Source: ZC4RG25 sp023428365 (GTDB taxonomy: Bacteria > Pseudomonadota > Alphaproteobacteria > Rhizobiales > Hyphomicrobiaceae). Taken from it: a stretch of DNA of 64,000 nucleotides. The position numbers were made by a program, and so were the translations under genes. Positions 8,441-17,329 of the stretch are shown one piece after another (position 1 is the first letter of the stretch; every line of letters begins with the position of its first letter). The stretch is taken from NCBI GenBank assembly GCA_050283925.1, contig JBNOAI010000010.1:1-64000 (forward strand), in the 5' to 3' direction. The notes below the pieces were generated by a model. The model saw only the letters and a list, made by a program, of their open reading frames with translations. It made no database searches and was not told the origin of the DNA.

Positions 8441-9352
8441 ATGAGCACGCACAGTGACAGCAGACGTCCGGGCCTTGTCGAGTCCGGAAAAGACCGAGCG
8501 CTGCGGCTTCGGGATGGCCGGCGCATCAGCTATCAGGATCTTGGAGATCCGAATGGACAACCCGTCCTGGCCCTTCACGGGACCCCTGCGTCGCGGCTGA
8601 TGTATGCCATTGCCGATGATGAGGCCGCACGCCTCGGACTTCGCGTCATTGCCCCTGATCGCTGGGCCTACGGCGGCACCGACCCGCACCCCGAACCCTC
8701 GCTGACGGCCTGGGCGGCTGATACCGCAGAAATCGCCGACCAACTGGGGCTGGCGACGTTTTCTGTTCTCGGCATCTCGGGTGGCACGCCTTACGCGGCG
8801 GGTACGGCGGCCGTACTCGGCCACCGCGTAACCGCCCTGGCCTTGGTCGTTCCGGTCGGTCCTATCGCCGGAACGGAAGCTGCATCGCAACTTAGCCTGA
8901 TGCATCGGTTGGCGTTCCGGTGGGCCGGTCCGCGCCCGGCAATCATCCGTCAGACGTTCAAGCTCTATCGCTCACTTCTCAAGCGATCTCCGCGACGCGC
9001 AATTGCGATGATCGGCATGATCACCTCCCGATGCGACCGGATCCTGCTCAACACCCCGGACATCGCTGATTATCTCAGCGCGACATTCGACACCGGCCTC
9101 GAACCCGGGGTTGAAGGCGCCGTCACCGATTTGCAGATCTTTTCCAGTCGATGGAATGTGCCGCTTCACACGATAGCCGTGCCGACGCGCATATGGAGTG
9201 GCCTTCGCGACCACATCGTCCCGCCGGCGGGTGTCCGCGAACTGGGTCGTGCGATTCCCACAGCGGACATGATCGAACTGGCCAACCAAGGGCACTTCTG
9301 GATAGCGCGTGACTATCCAATCGTTCTGCAATGGCTTGCTGAAAACAGATGA
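8441..9352 (+). CDS. alpha/beta hydrolase
   Basis: This 303-residue protein has the alpha/beta-hydrolase fold: the oxyanion segment LALHGTPASRLM, the nucleophile elbow GISGG (G-x-S-x-G, residues about 115-119), an acid candidate in RIWSGLRDHIVP, and the catalytic His in LANQGHFWI near the C terminus. The substrate is unknown; esters, lactones or epoxides are all possible. I start at MSTHSDSRR, because the upstream in-frame extension from 8351 looks non-coding. It diverges from the cytochrome genes. Confidence 0.82.
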   Translation: MSTHSDSRRPGLVESGKDRALRLRDGRRISYQDLGDPNGQPVLALHGTPASRLMYAIADDEAARLGLRVIAPDRWAYGGTDPHPEPSLTAWAADTAEIADQLGLATFSVLGISGGTPYAAGTAAVLGHRVTALALVVPVGPIAGTEAASQLSLMHRLAFRWAGPRPAIIRQTFKLYRSLLKRSPRRAIAMIGMITSRCDRILLNTPDIADYLSATFDTGLEPGVEGAVTDLQIFSSRWNVPLHTIAVPTRIWSGLRDHIVPPAGVRELGRAIPTADMIELANQGHFWIARDYPIVLQWLAENR

Positions 9353-9398
9353 AGGGGCGGCTGCCGCTACGCGCGACTGCCTGCCCTGGTTAGGAATG

Positions 9399-9620
9399 CT
9401 ACGCAGTGGCTTTCCCGGACACCGAGAACCACCAGTCACGGAACGTGACGACCGCTACGGAAAGGCTCGTCTTCTCGACTGCGGGCTTCTGCACTTCCGC
9501 AGGACGCCACTCTCGCGCATCAGCCTTCTTCGCTGCCGGACTTGGCATTAGCAAGTCCTCGGAGTTCGCCATCGCGTACCCCGCAGCATTGGCAGCCTTG
9601 TTCAGCTTATCGATCCCCAT
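9399..9620 (-). CDS. small hypothetical protein
   Basis: This 73-residue frame is Ala/Lys-rich in its first half (MGIDKLNKAANAAGYAMAN) and ends in a hydrophobic/aromatic stretch (LSVAVVTFRDWWFSV). GGAG lies eight bases before the ATG. It has no recognisable domain. It converges on the hydrolase gene and is followed upstream by a long AT-rich gap. It could be a real small protein or a chance frame; I lean slightly towards real because of the ribosome site and sensible composition. Confidence 0.45.
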   Translation of the reverse strand: MGIDKLNKAANAAGYAMANSEDLLMPSPAAKKADAREWRPAEVQKPAVEKTSLSVAVVTFRDWWFSVSGKATA

Positions 9621-10096
9621 GGAGCAGGCTCCAATTGACGCTCAACACCGCAAGAAACACGATACTGCCATCAAAGTTCCAATATGGTTATGATGAGGCA
9701 CAAATATCCCACGTCAAGTCGATTTTTTCGTTATTTATGTTTGCTCACTGAGTTTTCGCAATGCACATCAACATGGTGCATTGCAAGCGATCCAAACTGC
9801 GTCGCGCACGGCAATTTCATAGTTAACTTTCACAGCCACGCTTAAGCCTCTGCAATTGCCTATCGATCGAATTTACGCATTGAGAGCAAGCGGCCGGTAA
9901 GGCGGGATCAAAACGGAGAGATCCCACTGAGAGTTGCAGATCACCCGCACCCCTTAATCCGAATCTCTCACAAATGCGTTATGGATCGGCAGGCGCTTAG
10001 CTGAACCCAACAGGCGTTCTGTCGATGACGCAAGAATCACCCTTGCGCTCGGGTTCGGGCGGCGCGAACATGGTTGTCCTGCCGCGCTCCTCTCAA
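9621..10096. other. AT-rich intergenic stretch with a perfect inverted repeat
   Basis: I see no gene here. The first 250 bases are clearly richer in A+T than the neighbours. They hold a perfect 9-bp inverted repeat, GCAATGCAC (9758-9766) and GTGCATTGC (9776-9784), around a 9-base loop. There is no T-run after either arm, so it looks more like an operator or a structured RNA element than a terminator. The remainder presumably holds the promoter of the EF-G paralogue. Confidence 0.5.
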
Positions 10097-10143
10097 CCAG
10101 GCGCGGGGCGCGCGGTGTGCTTCCCGTCGCCTGGAAAAGGAGG
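10097..10143 (+). promoter_or_regulatory. 5' UTR hairpin abutting the EF-G ribosome site
   Basis: CCAGGCG at 10097-10103 pairs with CGCCTGG at 10128-10134, and an inner GGG pairs with CCC across a 2x2 internal loop. The stem is followed directly by AAAAGGAGG (10135-10143) and the ATG at 10150. A stem right next to so strong a Shine-Dalgarno sequence could tune translation. That role is inference. Confidence 0.45.
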
Positions 10144-10149
10144 AAGCTC

Positions 10150-12198
10150 ATGGGGCAAAATGCCGGCCTGAACGGCCGCTCCCCCCGGTGCATCGCACTG
10201 GTAGGTCCATACCTCAGCGGCAAGACTACACTTCTTGAAGCCATCCTCACTCGCAGCGGCGCAATCGCCCGTCAGGGAAGCACCGCTGAGGGATCAACGG
10301 TCGGAGACGCGAGCCCTGAAGCGCGCGCCCACGGCATGAGCACCGAACTGAACGTTGCCGAAATCGAATTCCTCGGCGATCACTTCACCTTCATCGACTG
10401 CCCAGGCTCGGTCGAGTTTCAGGCCGAAAGCGCAGCTGCCCTAACAGCGTGCGATCTCGCCGTCATCGTTTGTGAACCTGACGCAAAGCGCGTCCCCGCC
10501 CTGCAACTCATCCTGAAACAGCTCGAAGATCGCGGAATTCCGCATCTCCTCTTCCTTAACAAGATCGACACGTTCGACGCTCCGGTACGCGACATCCTTC
10601 CGCTCTTGCAGCCAGCCAGCAGCCGTCCCCTCGTCCTGCGGCAGATCCCAATATGGGAGAACGGCATCGCGACCGGGTTCGTCGATCTCGCGCTCGAACG
10701 CGCCTTTGTTTATCGCGAGCATGCGCCCTCGCAAGTCGTGGAGATGCCGCAAGGCGTTCAGCAGCGGGAACAGGAAGCGCGCTTCCACATGCTGGAACAG
10801 CTCGCCGACTACGACGACGAACTCATGGAACAGCTGCTGTCCGACATGCAGCCGCCGCGCGACAAGGTGTTCGACGATCTGGCGAAGGAATTGAGCGAAG
10901 GACTGATTTGTCCAGTTCTGCTCGGCTCAGCTGCACGCGGCAATGGCATCGTTCGGCTTCTCAAAGCCTTGCGTCACGAAGCGCCGTTCGTCGATTACAC
11001 CGCCAAGCGTCTCGGCCTCAATGGCGCAAAGTCGGCAGCGTACGTGCTGAAAACATTTCACACCCAGCACGGTGGCAAGCTGTCGGTGGCGCGCGTACTG
11101 GCCGGTGATTTGCCGGACGGCACGACAATAGTCGGCCCGCGCGGCGATGACCGGATTGCGGGTGTCTTTGCGATGGTGGGCCAGGAAACAAAAAAGCGCT
11201 CAGGCGCCAAGCCGGGCGATACGGTAGCGCTCGGGCGGCTCGAACACATCGGAACCGGGCAGACGGTCGCCGCAGATAAGGAAGCCATCGACCAGATCGC
11301 AACTCCCCAGGCGCCGCAGCCGGTCTATGGCGTGGCGTTAGCTCTCAAGGATCGCAAGGACGAGGTGAAGCTATCCGCAGCGCTCGCGAAGCTCATCGAG
11401 GAAGATAGCTCTCTGTCCGTGGACCACAATCAAGACACGCACCAACTTGTGCTTCTCGGTCAAGGCGAAATGCACCTGCGCGTCGCACTCGAACGTCTCA
11501 ACCGCAAGTATGGCGTGGCCGTCGATCGCCAGCGGCGCCTCGTCCCCTACAAAGAAACTATCCGCAAGAACGCGACCGTCCGCGGCCGGCACAAGAAGCA
11601 ATCCGGCGGACACGGGCAGTTCGGAGATGTCGTTCTGGAAATCAAACCGCTTCCGCGCGGTTCGGGCTTCCAGTTCTCCGAGAGCATCACGGGTGGCGTC
11701 GTCCCACGCCAGTTCATTCCCTCCGTCGAGATCGGCGTGTCTGACTACCTGAAACAAGGGCCTCTCGGGTTCCCGGTCGTCGACGTCGCCGTCACCTTGA
11801 CCGACGGCAGCTATCACACGGTCGACTCTTCGGACATGGCGTTCAGACAAGCCGGCCGGCTCGGCATGTCGGAAGGCATGCCGCAATGCAACCCCGTGCT
11901 GCTCGAACCGGTCATGTCCGTGGACATTGCCATTCCGTCCGAGGCGACAGCGAAAATCAACGGCATTATCTCGCAACGGCGCGGGCAAATTCTTGGCTTC
12001 GATAACCGCTCAGGATGGCCAGGATGGGACGTCGTACAGGCACAAATTCCTGAGACTGAGATGGATGACCTGATTGTCGAACTCCGCTCGGTGACGGCGG
12101 GGGTCGGCACGTTTACGTCCAAGTTCGATCATCTGACGGAACTGACCGGCCGGCTCGCCGACCAGGTTCTAGCCAGTCACAAGGCGGCCGCCGAGTAA
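10150..12198 (+). CDS. elongation factor G paralogue (translational GTPase)
   Basis: This 682-residue protein has the full EF-G plan: a GTPase domain with G1 GPYLSGKTT, G3 FIDCPGSVEF and G4 FLNKID, then domain II (from about 275), III, IV (IRKNATVRGRHKKQSGGHGQ area) and V. The G1 loop (GPYLSGKT instead of AHIDAGKT) and the shortened switch I differ from ribosomal EF-G. This points to the secondary EF-G-like family widespread in alphaproteobacteria, not to the essential FusA. No ribosomal protein genes are nearby, which fits a paralogue. The start is fixed by AAAAGGAGG six bases upstream. Confidence 0.88.
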   Translation: MGQNAGLNGRSPRCIALVGPYLSGKTTLLEAILTRSGAIARQGSTAEGSTVGDASPEARAHGMSTELNVAEIEFLGDHFTFIDCPGSVEFQAESAAALTACDLAVIVCEPDAKRVPALQLILKQLEDRGIPHLLFLNKIDTFDAPVRDILPLLQPASSRPLVLRQIPIWENGIATGFVDLALERAFVYREHAPSQVVEMPQGVQQREQEARFHMLEQLADYDDELMEQLLSDMQPPRDKVFDDLAKELSEGLICPVLLGSAARGNGIVRLLKALRHEAPFVDYTAKRLGLNGAKSAAYVLKTFHTQHGGKLSVARVLAGDLPDGTTIVGPRGDDRIAGVFAMVGQETKKRSGAKPGDTVALGRLEHIGTGQTVAADKEAIDQIATPQAPQPVYGVALALKDRKDEVKLSAALAKLIEEDSSLSVDHNQDTHQLVLLGQGEMHLRVALERLNRKYGVAVDRQRRLVPYKETIRKNATVRGRHKKQSGGHGQFGDVVLEIKPLPRGSGFQFSESITGGVVPRQFIPSVEIGVSDYLKQGPLGFPVVDVAVTLTDGSYHTVDSSDMAFRQAGRLGMSEGMPQCNPVLLEPVMSVDIAIPSEATAKINGIISQRRGQILGFDNRSGWPGWDVVQAQIPETEMDDLIVELRSVTAGVGTFTSKFDHLTELTGRLADQVLASHKAAAE

Positions 12199-12209
12199 GG
12201 TCACTAGAT

Positions 12210-12239
12210 GCCGGCTGGAATGGTCACGCTCCAGCCGGC
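12210..12239 (+). terminator. terminator hairpin after the EF-G paralogue
   Basis: GCCGGCTGGA (12210-12219) pairs perfectly with TCCAGCCGGC (12230-12239) around a 10-base loop, 12 bp after the EF-G stop. The following GCTTTCG is only weakly T-rich. Confidence 0.65.
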
Positions 12240-12254
12240 GCTTTCGCAATTGCA

Positions 12255-12962
12255 TTGCCGCACGTAAATGGCCATGTTCCGGCCATGCTGACGATTGCAT
12301 CAACGCCACCGCCACATCTCACCGCCAATGAATTGCGGCAGCGAGCGCGCGAGCGTTTTTATGCATCCCCGAGCGACTCCCTTTTCGATCCCCGGACAGG
12401 CCGGAGCTGGGGCCGGAGCGATTTCGACCTCAATCCCGAGCTGCTGGTCGATTTAGCGATGATGAAACCGGCGCGCCCGGCGGCTGTTCTGGTTCCGATC
12501 GTGGCGCGTGACGAACTCACCATGCTGTTGACCGTGCGCACCGATGGACTGCCGACCCACGCCGGCCAAATCGCGTTTCCTGGCGGCAAGGTCGAAACCA
12601 GCGATTCCGGCCCGGAAGCCGCAGCCTTGCGCGAGGCCCACGAAGAGATCGGCCTAGAGGCAACTCACGTCGAACCTCTCGGATTCTTGGACAGCTACCG
12701 TTCCGGCACCGGCTTCCACATCATGCCGGTCGTCGCCTTGATCGCTCCGGAGTTCACGCTGCATCCCAATCCGGGCGAGGTTGCAGATACGTTTGAGGTT
12801 CCGCTGTCATTCCTGATGGACGAGGCGAACTATCAGCAGCATTCGCGTCCTTGGCAGGGCCGCCAGCGGCACTACTACGCGATCCCTTACGGCGAACGCT
12901 ACATCTGGGGCGCGACCGCCGGCATGATCAAAAACCTGCACGAAAGGCTCTTCAGCGCATGA
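12255..12962 (+). CDS. NUDIX CoA pyrophosphatase
   Basis: This 235-residue protein (or 225 from the ATG at 12285) carries the Nudix box GGKVETSDSGPEAAALREAHEEIGL, which spans about residues 112-136 with the catalytic REAHEE core. Just before it is the CoA-pyrophosphatase signature LLTVRTDGLPTHAGQIAFPG. Such enzymes cleave CoA and acyl-CoAs to phosphopantetheine derivatives and adenosine 3',5'-bisphosphate. It overlaps the next gene by four bases (ATGA), and the set NUDIX–DUF6111–CCA transferase is a familiar alphaproteobacterial cluster. Confidence 0.9.
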   Translation: MPHVNGHVPAMLTIASTPPPHLTANELRQRARERFYASPSDSLFDPRTGRSWGRSDFDLNPELLVDLAMMKPARPAAVLVPIVARDELTMLLTVRTDGLPTHAGQIAFPGGKVETSDSGPEAAALREAHEEIGLEATHVEPLGFLDSYRSGTGFHIMPVVALIAPEFTLHPNPGEVADTFEVPLSFLMDEANYQQHSRPWQGRQRHYYAIPYGERYIWGATAGMIKNLHERLFSA

Positions 12963-13231
12963 TCCGTATCGTCATCGAGAACATGCTGCTGTTCCTTCTG
13001 CCAACGCTCGTTTACGTGGCTTATGTTTTCCTGAAACGCCAGATGGATGGCGACGACAACACGAAGAACCTCCTCGAGGACGCGCCGTTGATCTGGCTGT
13101 GTGCGGCGGGCGCGGCCCTCGTCGTCATCACACTGATCTTCTTTGCCTCCACATCCGGCGGCAAACCCGGGCAGACCTATCAGCCGCCCGTTTTCCGCGA
13201 CGGCAAAATCGAGCCAGGACAAATCAAGTGA
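12959..13231 (+). CDS. DUF6111 family small membrane protein
   Basis: This 90-residue protein has two hydrophobic helices (MIRIVIENMLLFLLPTLVYV at the start, and about residues 43-64) and a short polar C-terminal tail. It matches the small proteins annotated DUF6111 that sit between a CoA pyrophosphatase and a CCA transferase in Rhizobiales; this identification is from memory of context. Start ATG lies in the ATGA overlap with the NUDIX gene. The function is unknown. Confidence 0.8.
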   Translation: MIRIVIENMLLFLLPTLVYVAYVFLKRQMDGDDNTKNLLEDAPLIWLCAAGAALVVITLIFFASTSGGKPGQTYQPPVFRDGKIEPGQIK

Positions 13232-13240
13232 GGATGCCCC

Positions 13241-14494
13241 ATGTCGCCCACGGGCGCGCCACCACCACGCCTCGAAAACGCTGAGTGGCTGCGACGCCCG
13301 CAGACGCAAGCCGTATTTCGCGCGATTGAGGCAGGTGGTTTTGCTGCCCGCGCGGTCGGCGGCGCGGTTCGCAATGCCCTTCTCGGCCATCCTGTGGCGG
13401 ACGTCGATATTGCCACTTCGGCGCCGCCGGAGGACGTCATGCGGCTTGTCGAATCCGCTGGCCTGAAGGCGATCGGTACCGGCTTGAAACATGGCACCGT
13501 AACCGTGATCAGCGGCCATGCCCCCTACGAGGTTACGACGCTGCGTGAGGACGTCGAGACCTTCGGCCGTCACGCCAAAGTCTCGTTCACTGCCGACTGG
13601 AGTGCAGACGCCCGCCGCCGCGACTTTACGATCAACGCTCTCTATTGCGACGCCGACGGCACGATCTATGACCCCCTCGGGGGATACGCAGATATTCCCG
13701 CCCGTCGCGTTCGCTTCATTGGCGACGCGAGCGCGCGAATTCAGGAGGACTACCTCCGCATTCTGCGCTTCTTCCGGATGAGTGCGGTCTATGCCGTTGG
13801 CCCGCTCGATACCGAGGGCCTCTCGGCATCGGTGCGAGCGCGTGCCGGATTGGAGCACCTGTCGCGGGAACGCGTACGGCAGGAGCTATTGCGCCTTCTG
13901 GCGGCTCCACGCGCTGCGGAGGTCGTGGAGACGATGCAGGATCACGGTTTGCTCACGGCCGTGCTGCCCGTTGCCCCGCGTACGGCCATCATGCGCCGAC
14001 TGACCAACATCGAGGCCACCCTGACCCTGCCTGCAGATCCAATGCTCCGGCTCGCCTCCTTGGCAGTCGAAACCATCGAAGACGCGCAGCGGCTCTTTGA
14101 GCGGCTGAGGCTTTCAACAGCCGAATACCAGACCCTTGCAGCCGCAGCAGCCCAATCCCCTCGCGCCCTCCAACCGGGGATGAATCCAGAAATCGCGAAG
14201 GCATGGCTGTACCGGCTCGGACCCGAGCAGATGCGCAAGCATGTGATGCTCAATTGGGCGCGCGCATTCATCCCCCCACAGGACGCAACGGCGCGCGCGT
14301 TAATCAGCCTTCCGGATCGTTGGACTGTGCCGCGATTTCCCCTGAATGGGGCCGATATCATCGCGGCTGGCGTGCCCGCGGGTCCTGAGCTCGGTCAGAT
14401 TCTGCGCGACATCGAGGAATGGTGGATTGCAGCTGGATTTCCGAGCGACCCCGAGGTGATCAAGGCCGAGCTGACGCGACGCATCGTATCGTAA
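13241..14494 (+). CDS. CCA tRNA nucleotidyltransferase
   Basis: This 417-residue class II nucleotidyltransferase has the head-domain motif GGAVRNALLGHPVADVDIAT, with catalytic DxD (about 44-56), then RRDFTINALYCD, YDPLGGYADI and RIQEDYLRILRFFR, all typical of CCA-adding enzymes/poly(A) polymerase heads. It adds or repairs the 3' CCA of tRNAs. GAGG lies seven bases before the ATG. It is probably co-transcribed with the two genes upstream. Confidence 0.92.
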   Translation: MSPTGAPPPRLENAEWLRRPQTQAVFRAIEAGGFAARAVGGAVRNALLGHPVADVDIATSAPPEDVMRLVESAGLKAIGTGLKHGTVTVISGHAPYEVTTLREDVETFGRHAKVSFTADWSADARRRDFTINALYCDADGTIYDPLGGYADIPARRVRFIGDASARIQEDYLRILRFFRMSAVYAVGPLDTEGLSASVRARAGLEHLSRERVRQELLRLLAAPRAAEVVETMQDHGLLTAVLPVAPRTAIMRRLTNIEATLTLPADPMLRLASLAVETIEDAQRLFERLRLSTAEYQTLAAAAAQSPRALQPGMNPEIAKAWLYRLGPEQMRKHVMLNWARAFIPPQDATARALISLPDRWTVPRFPLNGADIIAAGVPAGPELGQILRDIEEWWIAAGFPSDPEVIKAELTRRIVS

Positions 14495-14544
14495 CGAGCG
14501 CTCTACACTCAGACATCAGACTTATCACAATTCCAGCATAAGGC

Positions 14545-14586
14545 AAAAAAAACGAACGCCGTTCAGAATGTGGCTTCTGAACGGCG
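14545..14586 (-). terminator. rho-independent terminator of the H-NS-like gene
   Basis: On the minus strand CGCCGTTCAGAA (14586-14575) pairs perfectly with TTCTGAACGGCG (14568-14557) around a 6-base loop. After four intervening bases a run of eight T follows (14552-14545). It lies 57 bp after the H-NS-like stop. Confidence 0.9.
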
Positions 14587-14642
14587 CTATCATCCGATCA
14601 ACAGGGCAACTCGCGGCGGCAAGCGCCGTTACATGCCACCCT

Positions 14643-14966
14643 TCAGCGAACCGCGAAATCTTCCATTTTCGCGCCCTTGTCGAGCTTCGCAGTGAGCCAG
14701 CGCGGCTTGCGGCCTCGCCCGGTCCACGTCTCGGAGCGATTTTCAGGATTGACGTATTTAGCAGCAACCGTGCGGCCCTTGGTCGGGCTGCCACGTCCGC
14801 CGAATAGCTCGCTTACCGAGAACCCGGAGTTCTGGACGATGGCCTCGATCTTCTGCTTGATCTCGCTGCGCTCCCGCTCCCGTGCGTTAGCGATTGCCTT
14901 ATCGAGCTTTGCCTCAAGCTCGAGCAATTCCCTCAGCGACATCTTCTCAACATTGACGCTGGCCAT
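14643..14966 (-). CDS. H-NS family nucleoid-associated regulator
   Basis: This 107-residue protein has an N-terminal coiled coil for oligomerisation (MSLRELLELEAKLDKAIANA onward to about residue 45) and the C-terminal H-NS DNA-binding motif YVNPENRSETWTGRGRKPRW, residues about 75-94. It binds and silences AT-rich DNA. The start at 14966 has AAAGGA upstream. The upstream gap (to 15145) is AT-rich and contains TCCATAT-CCA-ATATGGA at 15115-15131, which could serve autoregulation. Related alphaproteobacterial proteins are called HvrA or BspA/H-NS-like. Confidence 0.9.
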   Translation of the reverse strand: MASVNVEKMSLRELLELEAKLDKAIANARERERSEIKQKIEAIVQNSGFSVSELFGGRGSPTKGRTVAAKYVNPENRSETWTGRGRKPRWLTAKLDKGAKMEDFAVR

Positions 14967-15145
14967 TCGTCTTACGTCCTTTCGTCTCGCTACTCTCACA
15001 TTATATCTCCAGGCGGATCCAAGCCCACAGAGTTCATTTTTTGGTCAGGGGTTTAATTGATCGGGATATTTAAATAAATCGTTTCCGTGATCAATCCTCT
15101 AACATGATTACTGATCCATATCCAATATGGATAGCGAGGCGCAAT

Positions 15146-15841
15146 TTACTCAAATTGGCAAGGCCATACACTCGGGCGAGAAACACCCTGCGGCAATGTC
15201 GTTTTCTCGTCACCGCAGGCATGTTCGAGCTGCTGCGTATCCAATCCTTTTACACTTGACAAATCGGCGCCCTCCAAACGCGTCCGCAGCATATAGGCAG
15301 TCGAGAAATCTGCGCCTCCAAGCTTCGCCTCTCGCAAATCGGCTCGCGCCAGATTGGCATAGACGAGAATGGCATTCGTCAGATTAGCCTTGCGGAGATC
15401 GCCACGCACGAGCTGCGCAGACGAAAGATCAGCCCCCGTGAGATCTGCTCCAGCGAAGTTCGCCCGCAAGAATTCCGCCTTGTGCAGTTTTGCTCCGGAC
15501 ATACGTGCTTCGGTAAGACGTGTTCGCACGCCGATCACGAAAGACAAATTCGCTCCATTGAGATTGGCCCCATTGAGCGTGGCATATGTGAGATTGGCTT
15601 TGGAAAGGTCGGCACCCTCCAGATTCGCCCCCGTCAGATTGGTGCCGTTGAGATCGGTCTTTGATAGAAGCGCGCCACTCAAATTCTCTCGCGCCAGCAT
15701 CTTGCGCGATTTCGAACAATCGGACCAATCGACCCCAGCTCCCGGGCCATCGCGGCACGCCGCGAGCGCGGGGCTGGCGCCGAGGCACGACACGCAGACC
15801 GCGAATCCGGCAACCGTAAACACCGCAATCCGACCGAGCAT
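15146..15841 (-). CDS. secreted pentapeptide-repeat protein
   Basis: This 231-residue protein has a signal peptide (MLGRIAVFTVAGFAVCVSCL, cleavage after ASPALA) and then about 25 pentapeptide repeats of the A(D/N)LXX type, such as GANLEGADLSKANLTYATL. These form a right-handed quadrilateral beta-helix. The tail LDTQQLEHACGDEKT...LPQGVSRPSVWPC is a conserved ending in related rhizobial proteins. Role unknown; likely periplasmic. I start at 15841, as the signal peptide begins there. Confidence 0.85.
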   Translation of the reverse strand: MLGRIAVFTVAGFAVCVSCLGASPALAACRDGPGAGVDWSDCSKSRKMLARENLSGALLSKTDLNGTNLTGANLEGADLSKANLTYATLNGANLNGANLSFVIGVRTRLTEARMSGAKLHKAEFLRANFAGADLTGADLSSAQLVRGDLRKANLTNAILVYANLARADLREAKLGGADFSTAYMLRTRLEGADLSSVKGLDTQQLEHACGDEKTTLPQGVSRPSVWPCQFE

Positions 15842-16028
15842 ATTGGCCTCCCAGATCGAAACAATCCCTGAATGAGTATATGGCGGCCGGGTGACTGAAA
15901 TCAAAATTCGCGTGCGCGCAAGGCTCTACTTTTGCGGATATCGGTGCAGGGCCGCGTCGCGGCCTATTTCAAGTTGAGGGAAAGCGCTAAATATCAGATG
16001 CGATCCGAATCGGGGAAACGAGGGAAAC

Positions 16029-17318
16029 ATGTTGGAACGCTATTTCGGGCTTAATCAGCTCGACACAACTGTTCGAACGGAAATTCTGGCCGGCGTTACA
16101 ACTTTCATGACGATGGCCTACATCATCTTCGTCAATCCGCAAATCCTGGCCGACGCTGGAATGGACCGCGGCGCGGTATTCGTCGCCACGTGCCTTGCAG
16201 CCGCATTTGCGTCCGCCTTCATGGGCCTCTATGCCAACTACCCTATCGCGCTGGCGCCCGGCATGGGTCTCAATGCGTATTTCACCTATGGTGTCGTCAA
16301 AGGCATGGGCCATAGCTGGGAAACAGCCCTTGGCGCGGTCTTTCTTTCCGGCATCCTATTCCTGATCGTCAGCCTCACCCACATCCGCGAATGGGTGATC
16401 AACAGCATTCCGCTTTCCCTGAAACTCGCCATCGCGGCCGGTATCGGGTTGTTCCTCGCGATCATCGGTTTGAAAAGCGCGGGTATCATCCAGGCTCATC
16501 CGGCAACGCTGGTGACGCTGGGCGATCTGAAGAGCGCACCGGCAGTATTGGCGTCGCTTGGCTTCCTGCTCATGGTGGCGCTGGATGCGCGGCGCGTTCC
16601 GGGCGCGATCATCATCGGCATCCTTGCTATCGCCGCAGCCGGCATCGCGATGGGCATCGGGCAGTTCGGAGGTATTGTCTCGATGCCGCCCTCCATCGCT
16701 CCGGTATTCCTGAAGATGGACATTATGGGCGCGCTCGAGGTCGGGTTGATCGCGATCGTCTTCACCTTCTTCTTCGTTGATGTCTTCGACAATACCGGAA
16801 CTCTGGTGGGCGTTGCGCATAAGGCCGGACTGATCGGACCAGACGGGAAGCTGCCGCGCATCAATCGCGCGCTGACGGCCGATTCCACAGCTGCCATGGC
16901 CGGCGCCGCACTCGGCACATCAACCACCACGAGCTACATCGAGAGCGCCGCCGGTGTGAATGCAGGTGGGCGGAGCGGCCTTGTTGCCGTGACGGTCGCC
17001 GCGCTGTTCCTGCTTGCGCTGTTCTTCGCGCCGCTCGCCGGTTCGATTCCAGCCTTCGCGACTGCGCCCGCCCTCGTCTATGTCGCCTGCATGATGATGT
17101 CGGCGGCGAAGGATATCGACTATTCGGATGTCACCGAATACGCGCCAGCGATCATAACGATCGCATCGATGCCGCTGACATTCTCGATCGCGCATGGCAT
17201 CGCGTTCGGGTTTATTACGTATGCGGGGATCAAACTTCTGTCAGGCCGCGTATCGGAAATGAAGCCCGCCGTCGCCGTTCTGGCGGCGCTGTTCATTCTG
17301 AAGTTCGCGTTCCTCTGA
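16029..17318 (+). CDS. NCS2 family purine permease
   Basis: This 429-residue protein has about 12-14 membrane helices. Its hallmarks are TTFMTMAYIIFVNPQIL near the N terminus, PIALAPGMGLNAYF (about 72-85), FTFFFVDVFDNTGTLVGVA (about 245-263) and GTSTTTSYIESAAGVNAGG (about 295-313). These are diagnostic of the AzgA/GhxP/PbuG branch, which imports adenine, guanine or hypoxanthine with protons. GAGGGAAAC precedes the ATG. It is flanked by convergent and divergent genes and is probably transcribed alone. Confidence 0.92.
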   Translation: MLERYFGLNQLDTTVRTEILAGVTTFMTMAYIIFVNPQILADAGMDRGAVFVATCLAAAFASAFMGLYANYPIALAPGMGLNAYFTYGVVKGMGHSWETALGAVFLSGILFLIVSLTHIREWVINSIPLSLKLAIAAGIGLFLAIIGLKSAGIIQAHPATLVTLGDLKSAPAVLASLGFLLMVALDARRVPGAIIIGILAIAAAGIAMGIGQFGGIVSMPPSIAPVFLKMDIMGALEVGLIAIVFTFFFVDVFDNTGTLVGVAHKAGLIGPDGKLPRINRALTADSTAAMAGAALGTSTTTSYIESAAGVNAGGRSGLVAVTVAALFLLALFFAPLAGSIPAFATAPALVYVACMMMSAAKDIDYSDVTEYAPAIITIASMPLTFSIAHGIAFGFITYAGIKLLSGRVSEMKPAVAVLAALFILKFAFL

Positions 17319-17329
17319 GCGCGCTCACG

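Noticed and set aside
12899..13858. Minus-strand open frame of 319 codons
   Set aside because: Opposite DUF6111 and the CCA transferase; high GC with strong wobble bias creates long antisense frames. No recognisable domain.
15950..15964. GGCCGCG-T-CGCGGCC palindrome before the purine permease as a riboswitch or terminator
   Set aside because: The single-base loop cannot form as drawn, no T-run follows, and no purine-riboswitch core is visible around it.
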